Part shown: one piece after another, positions 11,540 to 22,700 of the stretch | Layout: each line of letters begins with the position of its first letter | Numbering within the stretch: the stretch's first letter is position 1 | Source of the DNA: Linum tenue | Taxonomy: Eukaryota > Streptophyta > Magnoliopsida > Malpighiales > Linaceae | Direction: 5' to 3' | DNA: 64,000 nucleotides | Assembly (NCBI GenBank): GCA_946122785.1 | Contig: CAMGYJ010000006.1 | Location: 52,348,066-52,412,065, forward strand | Notes under the pieces: model-generated | Database searches by the model: none | What the model was told of the DNA's origin: nothing | The model's input: the letters and a program-made list of their open reading frames with translations, nothing else | Position numbers and translations under genes: made by a program

Positions 11540-12671
11540 ACATGAATTGCAGGTATTTATTAACTTATCTAAATTTTGTGCACTCATATTTTACATAGTA
11601 TGTCGTACTTAACACATTTTTAGCTATTTTATACTAAGCGTAACAAACTTACGCTTTACACTTTGATTCTACACTTTACAATTTTAGCTTTTTTCTCTTT
11701 GCGATAAAATCGTGGTTTCACTGAATTGGAGTGGCACACTCCTCCTCCGTCCTAATTCCTAACCCCATTTCATGACCTCTTTTCATGTGTACTTCCGCGT
11801 TCTCAAACTGTTCTTACCTTACCACTGAGTTTATAGAAATTTTTTCTTTTATAGAATTAGGTGACATCAAGATAGCCTTTTAGATTTAGTCTTGGATTCG
11901 CGTCTTCTTCAGATTGGTTTCTCGGATTATGTTCATTCCACTAGTTGTGTTGATCCAGTCCACTGACCGAAATAGATAGGGAGCTTTCAGCATATTAACT
12001 GGCTTGTTTAGAGCAGAGACAATGCCAGCCCTTAACCTTAACAAGGAAGTAACCCTTTCCTTAGTTAAGGACAAATCAGGTTTAGCTAATTTTGCTTTTG
12101 GAACTAAGTCAAACTCAACTTTTTAATTTGTGTTTAAATTGCACTGAATATTCAAAAGAAAGTAGATATTTAATTTTAATGAATTTTTTACCATTTTGTT
12201 ATATGAAACTAACGGACAGGTGGAAACATCGACATTAAATGCGTAATTGGATCCAAGACAATTATTGAATTGTCAATATCGCTGTTTCGAGAATACAATC
12301 ACGGGAATACAATCATTTGAATTCAAATAGACCATTTGGATCGTACCAACAAATTAACCCTAATTGGACCCAACCCAAACTATTAATAATGCATATACCT
12401 TCATTTAACTCCAACCCAATACATCTTTGTTGACTACAGCCTACAGGTTCAAGTACACACCAAGTTAAAAAAAAAAAAATGCAAGACCCCCTTTCTTAGT
12501 TGTAATATGTAACACGACTCTATGCATGTACATCTTTCCGTCACTCCATGTCTTCAATGAGGTCTTACAAATTCATTTTTTCTTCCTATGGATGCAAAAT
12601 GGGTTTCTATGTAAGCCAGACATTGAAAGACAGAAAGTGGGAGGAAGAAGAAGAACGAGAGAGATTCCAGT
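11540..12671. other. Intergenic DNA downstream of the membrin gene
   Basis: No further gene is recognised. The portion next to 12671 should contain the 3' UTR and polyadenylation region of the minus-strand membrin gene. A short A-tract lies at 12468-12479. Confidence 0.5.
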
Positions 12672-14613
12672 TCAACCTCTCCAAGATACGAAGAAATACA
12701 AAATGACGATAGTAACACCCATTCCAAAGTACTTGATCCATGTATCCACTCGGTTCCGTCTTTCAATCAGCCTCAACACAGAGTTTGACAGCCCAACCGT
12801 GTTGAGCACGTCCAAAGCTTTCCGTTGCGCCCTCTGTCAATCACAATTCATAGAGACCGGTAGACATATAAACAACTTTTACGGTAGCATATCGATCATG
12901 GTTAACTAGAACAATAGCCTAGCACAAGCTACATCTCGAGAATACTTGCTGGACAGCAAAAGATAGTATGCCAAGAAATTCTTTAGCTCTTCTCTTTATA
13001 TAAGGCTAAACAATCTAAGGGGTTGTTTGGACGTGAAAACTGAGTGATTGAATTGCCTTAAACTTTCATTTACTGGGAGAATTCAGAGATTCATCGGTTA
13101 GGATGACCAAAAACAGATCCCAAATTGATGGAACTAGCAAAATCGGGAGAATTTCTCCACGGAAGATACGATTTGTCTATTCCATCAATTTAGTAACTTA
13201 TGGGACCCATATTTTGCAGTTACTTCTCTAAAGTAGTTCATCCAAACAACATGATTTCCAAAATCTATCATGAGTCAAATTCCACTCATTTTAATATCCT
13301 CACATCTAAACAGCCTCCGAGAGAATCTGAACACCTATAGTTTCATGATCCCCTGCCTTCTATGCAACTTAAGAGACACTTAAACCACAAGAATTGAAGC
13401 ACCCAGTTCTCCCATTGTTCAACTAACTCTCTGAAAGCTTCTGAGAATTTATCCCTAACTCACGCAGTCACAATTCAAGCAATAGGTAAGACATGTACTC
13501 CAATTTCCTAGTGCAGCAGTAAGAAGACCTATTTTAGCCAAACACAGACTGCTATTACCTTCAAGCGTTCTCTTTGTTCTGAATATTTTGTAAGGATAGC
13601 TGATCCTGTGGACAAAGAATCCTCCAGCATCCGTTTAGAGTTTTGGACTGATTGCATTGCCTGCGCTTCCTCATCAAATATTCTCAACACGTGAGAAGAC
13701 TCCCCATTCTGAAACATGAATTGACTTCGATCAGATGTTCATTTTCTACCAATACGATCAACAAGAAAACTAACATTGACCCATATTGAGCCTGCTAGAA
13801 ATTGTATTAAACTGAGTACCGCTCTCCCAAGCAATTCTGCTCTTTCTTGTGCCTCCTTCATCCGTCTTTGATTCCTCGCAAAGTATCTATCCAGGCTTTC
13901 TTTCAATGATTCAGCCTCCTCTGCTACTTGTTCCACCTTTCTGTCACAGATGACAACAATTCAAACAATCAAGGTAAGGAGAGATTCCGACATCTCAACA
14001 ATACGTATCTCTTATGAGGGTTCACAGTATCATAAGCAGGACGCAGTAACCAAACAACAAAAGAGCCAGAAATTAACTTTTCATCGCAATTCTCAAGGAT
14101 TGGGACGAAAGTAAATCACAGGCTAATAAACTCATTTCAATCATTAGCTAGCTCTAGAACTATGCAAAACTAAAAATAGGAAGCTCGAGCAACCCAGAGA
14201 ATCTCCAGGAATCCAGACTTACAGTTTAGGGTTTTAATTTCTGCAACAAGGCTGGGAATGAGAACCAATGGTGTAGGTTGGAATTTGAATATCCAATTGC
14301 GGAGGAGGATGAAGAAATCAAGGAGATAAGTAGGAAATGAGATTGGCGAATACCTTTTCCATAGATCGCGTTGAGGTTTGGAAGCTATTGAGCGCCAGAG
14401 ACGATCCATCTCGGCGCAAAGGGATTGGATCTGAGAGATATCCTTCTTGACGGCGAAAGAAAGCTCGGGAGAATCCAAACCACCATTAGAGGTAGAGCTC
14501 TCGAGCCGCTCTACTCTCTCGATCCCGTCGCGAGCTTTCAGTAGCAGCTTCCTCGCGCTCTGATAAATCGCCGACAATGTCCCTCCACCCCCTCCTTCAA
14601 TCGTCATCGCCAT
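12672..14613 (-). CDS. MEMB: Membrin (Golgi Qb-SNARE), four exons
   Basis: Four exons on the minus strand join in frame: 14613-14354, 13940-13820, 13708-13559 and 12833-12672 (stop TGA at 12672-12674). All introns are GT-AG. The predicted product is 230 residues, against about 220-225 for Arabidopsis MEMB11/12. Landmarks are LLLKARDGIERVERLE near residue 22, WRSIASKPQRDLWK near 72, RNQRRMKEAQERAELLGRA near 110, the Qb-SNARE motif from FDEEAQAMQSVQNSKRMLE to VLNTVGLSNSVLRLIERR, and one C-terminal membrane anchor (YFGMGVTIVILYFFVSW, about 212-228). Membrins are tail-anchored and act in ER-Golgi vesicle fusion. The start follows conserved MAMTIEGGGG. No frame damage is seen, so the gene is probably functional. 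A MITE lies in intron 3, and a LINE tail about 170 bp upstream limits the promoter-proximal space. Confidence 0.93.
13019..13318. mobile_element. Tourist-like MITE inside membrin intron 3
   Basis: The ends GGGGTTGTTTGGACGTGA and TCACATCTAAACAGCCTC are imperfect inverted repeats related to those at 10824-11536. TAA precedes the left end, but the right flank is CGA or similar, so the duplication has decayed. The element lies wholly in the intron between exons 3 and 4 and does not touch the splice sites. Confidence 0.6.
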
Positions 14614-14782
14614 ACACCCACTTGGTTCTGCGCTGGACCTCCGGAAATCCCTCCACCGTTTGCAATCGAAGTAACTAACGGGAACTGGAGACGGTACGGT
14701 ACTGTTTCGTACTCTACTCAGCAGCTAATCGGAGAAGCAAACGGGGGGAAGCTTTGAACTTCTTTCTTCTGTAGCTATTCTG
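14614..14782 (-). promoter_or_regulatory. Short upstream region of membrin
   Basis: Only about 170 bp separate the membrin start codon from the LINE poly(A) tail. The segment should hold the 5' UTR and any core promoter not displaced by the insertion. No clear TATA box was seen. Confidence 0.4.
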
Positions 14783-17700
14783 TTTTTTTTTTTTTTAGGT
14801 AAGGAAGGACGTAGTAGGCGTCCTAATTGGCTAATTCATATTAGAATCAACACGATCCATGGAAATACCCATGGTATAGTAAGAGAGCAAACAACATAGG
14901 GTCGCGTTGCACTCATTGATCGAATATGCTAAAAGGTAACAAAATGACTCCCTATTAGCCAAAAAGTTGGCTGCACAATTTTTCTCTTTAAAAATATGAG
15001 CAACTCTAATAGTTCAGCCACGTTCCAAAAGCATAGCTTAGCCAAAGAGCCATGGATATGGTCATCGTCCTTTAACTTCTTGACAATGGAAATGGCAATA
15101 GAGGAGTCAAGGTTTAGCTTAACCTTCCTGAAACCTCTATTCCAAGCTCTCTCGAGACCTTCAGTCGTGCCCTTGAGCTCTACTCTCGTGATTGAGCATT
15201 CCCCCAAATTACACGCAAAAGCTTCCACACATCTCCCATTGTGATCTCGTAGCGCTCCCCCTGCAGCAACTATGCTTGTCGTCGTGATGACAGAGCCATC
15301 AGTTTGAACCTGGATCCAGTCTTTCTCTGGGGGAGACCAAGCGATCTGCAAATTCTCCTTTGTTCTCTGCATAGGGAGAAGGCAAACCTAGGCATTCTCG
15401 TTAGCTTTAGCATAGATTTGGATCCAGACTTGATTTCTATGGATAACTCCTTCTGAATACCTTTTCCCTCCATTGCTTCTTCATTCCTCTGTTCCATAGG
15501 ATCCAACAAATAATGCCAAATGCGACTCCATTATCATCATCTTTAAGGTTTTTGTTGAGCCAAGTATTGAAGTTGCCCGAGACTCCTTGTTCTCTAAAAT
15601 TATCTTTGAACTTCCGCCACACCCCGCTTGACATCTTGCAGTCTCGCAGGATGTGTTCCACTGTCTCTGTCGGGCCATTGCAGTTGGGACAATCTCCATT
15701 GTTAGCAAGTTTTCGCCGTTCTCTTTCTTTGTTTGTAAGGAGTCTGTTGTGAGCTGTCATCCACGGAAAATGTTGTCAGGGCTTAGTTGGCTAGCGCCAC
15801 AGATCTCTCCACATGCCTTCAGTTCTTTTTTTTATGTTGCCAGCTGCGAGGTTGTAGGCTGATTTAAGTCTAAATATGTCGTCTTTTCGATTCCCCAAAG
15901 GGTCGTGTCTTTTCCCAGTTCCGGTTTAGGTCGTTCCCTGCCTGCGATGCATACCAGAATGTCGTTGGGGAGGTAGGATTTGAGTCTTTCCCAATCCCAA
16001 TCACCATCAGCAGACGTCCATTCAACCACACTTGAGTTCAAGTCTTCCACTATCAGATCCTTAATGGAGAAGTCCTTCAAAAGGACCCCATTTTCCAGCC
16101 AGGGGTGAGTCCAAAAACCTGGAGCGCCTCCATCTCTCACACTCCACACCATTGCTTCCTTCATCAGCGACATTTCCTTCAAGATAGCTTTCTAGAGGTT
16201 CGAATCATTGCTCTTCATCATCATCGTGATCATCCAATCATTGTGGTGGAAGTACTTTTCTTGGAGGACCTGCACCCACAATTCATTGTCATTGTTAAGC
16301 ATAAGCCAAGCCAATTTGATCATATATGCAACATTAAAACTTCTGGCAGACCTAAGCCCAAGTCCACCTTGGTCTTTGGGTTTACAATTGTATCCCATGA
16401 CACAAGATGCACTTTCTTTTTACCATTGTGACTGCCCCAAACAAATTCCCAAAATTTTTGTCAATAGAATCACAAACCGAGGCATCGAGCATAGACGTTT
16501 GCATTGCATAAGAAGGCAAATCATTCAAAACCACAATAGCAAGGGTAACTCTTCCTGCCAAGGAAAGAGTTTTAGCCTTCCAAGAGGAAAGCTTCTGGTC
16601 AATCTTATCAAGCACATATCAATAGGTGTTTCTATTAATCATACCATGAAGCACAAGAACACCTAGACATTTCCCAAGGTCAGAAGTAGACTGTATTCCA
16701 ATAGTAGAGCAAATTTGCACACAATCAAATTTCTGGTGTTTTTAGAGAAGAAAATGCGAGATTTTGCTAATCATCTCTCCTAAGGCCTCACAAAATCTAT
16801 TAATACAACTCAAAACACACCCAAGTTGCCTTACGTTAGCCTCTTCAAACAGGAGACTAGGTCATCGACAAAGAACAAATGTGAGAGAGGCGAGCCTGAA
16901 CAGGACAATCTAATCGGGTTCCTACTCTTATCTCTAACACTTTTAACAATGCAGTGCTTAAACGTTAACGCAAAGTGTAAGGAGATAAGGAGAGAGAGGG
17001 CATCCATGTCTGAGTCCTCTGGTCGGAGTGAAGCTTTCGGTGTCTCCCCCATTCCAGAGCACTTGCATCTTCGTGATCGTTACACACTGCATAATGATGT
17101 TGACACATGCAGGTGTAAAAGCAGCATCCAAACGTGTTTCCTCCAAAACCCTCTAGTCGATTCTATCATACTCTTTTGCAAGATCAATTTTGAGGAGCAT
17201 CATCCCTTTCTTCCCACCTTTCTTAGCCATGGAGTGCACTCTTTTTGCAGAATAAAATGTTATCAGTTATATGTCTGTTGGGCACAAAGCTAGATTGGTT
17301 AGGATGAGTGAGATGGGGCATTAATCCTTTAATTTTGTTTGTCAAGATTTTTGCCACCACATTACAAAGGCTGATAGTGATGGGTCGAAACTTGTTCATA
17401 GAGGCAGGTGCCTCTACTTTTGGGATAAGGGTGAGCAGAGTAGCATTAAGAGTTCGATTTCCTAGGATCTCTAAAACAATCAGCAATAAAGGAAGAGAAG
17501 TTAGCTCCAATAATCTCCTGGCATTTTTGGAAAAAGATGGCTTGAAAATCATCTTTTCCTAGCGCCTTTAATCCATTCATATCCATCACCGCAACCCTAA
17601 TCTCAGCAAAACAGGACACTGCATTAACCCTTGCTGCAGTGATCTTTGGCCAATCATCCTTATCCTCTCTAGTAAACATCGTGACATAGTGATTTCTGGC

Positions 17701-18838
17701 CATGTACTGGAGCAGCTCAGGGTCTGAAACCCATTCACCATCTACATTCTTTAGTGTGAGAATTTTGTTCCTCCTCCTCCTCCTCGACATTGTGCTCTGA
17801 TGAAAAAATCTGGAGTTCATGTGTTCGTGAATCACCCAGTTAGCTCTAGATTTTTGGAGCCAGAGAATTTTTTTCTTGCCAAAGGGTGTTTTCAAGTTCC
17901 TCTTTGACACATCTTTCTGTCAAGAGAGCTGCTGCTAGGGGATTCTCGTTGAGAAGTTCAAGGGAGTGGAACCTGTTCGAGAGGAATTTCTTCTTCTTGA
18001 AGATGTTTCCAAAGACGTCCTTGTTCCAACCGTTGAGCTTGTCATCCAAAACCTGCAAAGAGACAGGGAAATCAATGCTTTTGTTCCAAGAAGAGGAAAG
18101 GAAATGGAAGAAGTTGTCGTGATCAAGCCAAGGGGCATAAAACTGGAAACGTCTCACCAATTTGCTTTTATCTGGTTCTCGAAGTTCGGATGGGATGATG
18201 ATCAGACTTAAGCTTGATCACATGGAGGATAGAGGTTTGGGGAAACTTAATCCTCAATTCCCTGTTACAAAGGCTACAATCCAATCTTTCTTTGATTCTT
18301 AAGGCTTTAGTAAACTAGGTGAACCGAAGTCCTGTGAACCCAAGGTTGATAAGTCCACTTTTCTCAATTCAATCACAAAAAGCTCTCTTCTTCGCTTGGT
18401 TAAAAGGGGCTCCTCCTTGTTTTTTCAGTTGGTCGTGTAATAGAATTAAAGCCCCCCGTTAACATCGAAGGAACATCACCTCCTCTACTGAAACTCTAGA
18501 TAAAGGACCAGAGTTTGCCTCTTTCATGCTCATTAGGACTACCGTAAACTGCGGTGATAAAGGCCACCACTTTTCTCGCCATAGAGCATTTGAGTTTGAG
18601 AAACTGTGTCTATCCACCATTTCCAAGTTTGGTTGTTTGCTGCCCCATAGTACCCATATGCAACCACTGAAGCTTGTTGCGTCAGAGCGATCCCAAGAAT
18701 CAAATCCAAGGGATTTGCCACTTTAATGACATCCTCCCCACTAATTCTTGGTTCCAGAATGCACACCACGTTCGGTGAATGAGTTCCTTTGTAAAACTCC
18801 ATGGTAGAGAGAAACTTGGGATGCTTTGCATGTAACAC
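14783..18838 (-). pseudogene. LINE (L1-type, with RNase H) ORF2 remnant
   Basis: On the minus strand the domains appear in LINE ORF2 order. An endonuclease start lies at 18838-18540 (NVVCILEPRISG). The reverse transcriptase lies at about 17910-16200, with IPKVEAPASMNKFRPIT near 17400, RGLRHGCPLSPYL near 16985 and the catalytic FFVDDL near 16860. Next are a zf-RVT domain at 15760-15440 (CPNCNGPTETVEHILRDC) and a C-terminal RNase H at 15310-14990 (VQTDGS, GGALRDHNG, VELKGTTEGL). The insertion ends in a 14-T run at 14783-14796, which is the poly(A) tail seen from the plus strand. Many frameshifts and stops break the ORF and no ORF1 is attached, so it is a dead, 5'-incomplete copy. Confidence 0.85.
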
Positions 18839-20673
18839 CCTACTACTTTTCTCTATTTAAAATGATTGAAATAATATACATATCATCAGCTATTTACCAA
18901 AACCGTTAAATTCATGACTCATAACAAAATTTTGGAAAACCCCATCTTCAAATGTCTCATGTAAAGAAATGTGGAGAGTTCAGTCTGCCGCCCACCTCGT
19001 CACCATCAAGCTCGAACCAACTTCGTCCCATGACCATCACCCATTTAGCTATTGATCTGGGGGAAAATATTGACGGGGTGAGACGTCACTCAATGAGTAA
19101 ACCTTAATCTATTAACAATACCAATACTAATATGGTAACAAGTGAAGTCAAAATCCCGTCTACTAAGCAAAAATCTCTAATTTATATCCCCGTGAGACCT
19201 TTTATCTCATGCTAAATTCCCAATTATTCCCATATTACCTACTCAACTCCATAATCCTATAAAAACACATCATATATAATACAGTCACAATCCCATATCA
19301 TATTTTATAGTTCAAACATGTTTCTCGTACTACTTCAATATCATTTATGTATATGTGCTCAAATGTATAACCAATCATGCCATTCAAATCTAATCATGCT
19401 CATCTATACATATTTATTTCATTCTCAATCACATATCCACAACTATGTATTTCATATAAAGCACCATAATTCATCGAGTATAGCGCACATAAATGTTCCA
19501 TCGAGTATAGCACGCATAAATGTTTCCTTTCACAGTAATATCATACCCAACATACACATGTACACACATACATACATATTCACAGATTGAAGTTAGCCAT
19601 TTTACGTGTCTTTTAGCCTTTAATTTGTCAGGTCATGCACTCCCTCGAGTATATCCAATAGATGCATAAAGCACCGCCAATAGATGCATTAAGCATCGCC
19701 AATGACCGGGCCTGGTATCGCTCTCCCAGAGAGCTATGCATATAGCCGCAATATCCAATCTCATAGAGTGCATGACAAGGCGCCATTATATTTGCTTTAA
19801 GTGATCAAACAATATTTCTTTTGTTAGTGACATAACAAGTAACAGGCATAAACAACCAATCAATTATAAATCATAACATCACGGTTTCACCATTTCATAT
19901 TAAACAAGTTATCTCCTTTTGGCTTCTCATTCCACATGATTGCCTTATAGGCTTCCCAATATCATCATATAGCCATTTAGGCGATACATTATCCCATCAT
20001 CGCCCTTAGGCTTCCATTTGCCATTCCATTGCCTTTATAAGGTATTTTATATATATCACATATTGGTGTTTATTGTCTATCCCATTATATCACATCCATG
20101 CATACTCCGTTCACCATGTCTCATTCATCAACCCCTTTTTACAACACATAATCGCATAACCATTGACCACATCTCATTTATTCGTTAGTCATCATATTCA
20201 TCACGTATCACTTCATTCACATCGTCATTATACCATCCATCAATTCATGTAAGCAATCCATTCATCATATTATTTGAATATATATCATCCTTAATCCCGT
20301 AAGCGGAGGGAGGGCAGTTTGCCTTTGTCCCAGGACAGGGGCAAATTTTGGGAGGGGAAAAAATAATCCTATATATGTTTGAGTGGAGAATAAACTCAAC
20401 ACCTACAAGTAATATAAGGATATGTTGGCACTACATTATAATTCATTACTTGTTCATTAATTGTCAAAAAATAATTAATTTATTGGTTGCATTCATTACA
20501 TTATTATTCGACAACAGATTGTTGGGTATTATAATTATTTTATAGCTGATGAGAGATTTGTTGGATTGAAAGAAATTGATAAATGATCTCAGATCATGGT
20601 GGAGACAAAAGTGCATAGGTTATATCGGTAAGTTTATTTGATTCTGAAATTAGTTTTGATACTACGAGTTGCA

Positions 20674-21987
20674 GGGTAAAATATCTCGGGTACCACTTAA
20701 GTTTGAGAATTGGGGCAGAGATACCACTTAAGTTTGAATAGGGCGTCATGTACCACTAAACTCTATTATTTGTGCACCCGGTACCACTTAAGTTTAATGT
20801 TATGTGCATTCCGTTAAAGTTAACAGAATATTCTTGGAATATTCTGCAAGAATATTCTGTTTTCTAAATTTCTTAATTGGTCCTTCTACTTTTCTTATTG
20901 TAAAAAATCATTTTGACTTATGAAAAAGATCAATTTTTATTTTTTAGTTGGTATCCTCTTTTGAAGACTTGATACCAAATTAATTTTTGAATAGAAAATT
21001 TAGAATCAACTATCATTATAAGTATTTTCAATTATCATTATGTTTTCTAATAATTGAATTATTCTCTAAAGCAAATATATCCTATAAATTCTGTTTAGTT
21101 GGAATCCTCTTTTGAAGACTTTGATACCAAACCAATTTTTGAATAGGAAATGTAGAATCAATTATCATTATAAGTATTTTCAATTACCATTATATGTTAT
21201 AATAATTGAATAATTTGCTCAAGCAAATATATCCTATGAATTCTATATCTATATAAATAATCTGAGGATATTATTTAATTCTCGTACATCATGTTGATGT
21301 TGTATAATTTTCTATGTTAAATATCCTTGTAATTTTCTAATATTATATTTTAGATGTTCCATATTAATTAAATTTACTAATTCTAATTCTCTTCCTATAG
21401 TCGTATTTTCTTTTCTAGATGTGTTACGGAATGTTGTACATTTTATTTATTTATTACTTGGTTACTTCCGTTCTCTTTTCGTTCTAAATTTTCTTCAATT
21501 ACTGGAATATGTTTAATTTTTTCTGACTGTGTTCCATTTATCCTTCTTTGGTCTTGATGTATTGATGATATAAGGTTCTATTTAACTATTTTAATAGTAC
21601 TTCTAATTGGATTAGCGATTTAAATAGATCTTCTAACATTAATTTTAAATATTTATTATTATATTCTATATATTTATTCTTCTTCTTTATATTTGTTTAT
21701 TATTTTTACTAATTTATCTACTTTATTGACAATTTTGATTAGTCATTTTAGTAATATTATGTTTAGAAGGCTTTTTAATTTCTATATGAGATAAAAACTT
21801 GTTAAAATATAGTTTTGGATGTTTTTAAAATTTTGGGTACCAAAAAGTAATTAAAATTTTGGGTGGGATGGAAAACTAGACGGATGCACATTTTGGCGAC
21901 TTTAATGTTATCGGACCCCCTATTCAAACTTAAGTGGTATACATGCCCCAATTCTCAAACTTAAGTGGTATCCGAGGTATTTTACCC
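20674..21987. mobile_element. Non-autonomous Mutator-like element nested in the hAT element
   Basis: Termini GGGTAAAATATCTCGG (left) and GGGTAAAATACCTCGG (right, reversed) open inverted repeats of about 70 bp containing two copies of ACCACTTAAGTTTGA. A perfect 10-bp duplication, ACGAGTTGCA, flanks it (20664-20673 and 21988-21997). The 1314-bp body is AT-rich, has no transposase and contains a roughly 150-bp tandem duplication. Confidence 0.87.
20942..21240. repeat. ~150-bp internal tandem duplication in the MULE
   Basis: Two adjacent copies share TCCTCTTTTGAAGACTT, GATACCAAA, TAGAATCAA, TATCATTATAAGTATTTTCA and AGCAAATATATCCTAT in the same order. They differ by scattered substitutions and small indels. 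Confidence 0.8.
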
Positions 21988-22700
21988 ACGAGTTGCAACT
22001 CCGAACGTAAAAAGAGCATTTTTAGATTGATATATTAAAAACAAGTTTCGAAGTCGAATTGATAATCAGTTTGTTAATGATTGTTTAGTGGGAATATCGA
22101 AAGAGGCTCACTTAAGAGTGTAAACAATTAATGTATTTTGTAATTCTTTCATAATATGAAAACTCGTCGTGGTTGTTTATGCAAACAATAATTTTATTGG
22201 TCGCTTATTTCTTTATCTATTAATGAATTATTTGGATATTATTAATTGTAATTTTAATTATTAAATTTTTATATTTTGAAAAAAGGACAAGGGTAGTTCC
22301 GAATCCTGCCTCCGCCACTGCTTAATCCCATCTTCTGTAATCCTATGCGTCATATTCGGGCCGCTTAATGACCCGAATACCATATTCATATTAATATGGT
22401 TAATAAGTTAGAATTTACTCATAACACACTTGCTATTTCGCTATACCCTTGCCCTTCTCAACATCTCTGACTTGCTCGTTACCTTTAATAACCATAAATA
22501 TACAAAGATAAAATTCAGTACAGAAGTTAACAGTTTGATCAATCATGATTGAAGTATATAAACCGACACATAATTAGACTAGTTTAACTTTAGACCAAAG
22601 TTCACGACTTTAGCAGCTCCCCAACTTATTTACACGGGACAACGCCCCACATCATCAGGTCTCACTCTATTTAAGTACTAGCTTGTACTCAGCTCTTGGC

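Larger units (their letters stand above)
20298..22320. mobile_element. Non-autonomous hAT element (contains a nested MULE)
   Basis: The exact 8-bp duplication CTTAATCC flanks the element (20290-20297 and 22321-22328). The right end, reversed, is CAGTGGCGGAGGCAGGATTC, the classic plant hAT terminus. The left end CGTAAGCGGAGGGAGGGCAG is a decayed version. Without the nested element and its duplication the hAT body is about 700 bp and encodes no transposase. Confidence 0.8.
18832..22700. repeat. Unclassified interspersed repeat hosting nested DNA transposons
   Basis: The block begins TGTAACACCCTACTAC at the LINE junction and has no coding potential. Around 19060-19110 it carries GACGGGGTGAGACGTCACTC and ATGAGTAAAC, a phrase I associate with common plant interspersed repeats. 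It shares a 'TGCACTCCCTCGAGTA' landmark with the repeat at 5105-6840. The right boundary near 22.7 kb is a guess. The hAT element at 20298-22320 is inserted in it. Confidence 0.35.

Noticed and set aside
12526..12909. Plus-strand 127-codon open frame
   Set aside because: It overlaps the last membrin exon on the opposite strand, whose conserved protein sequence explains the open frame.
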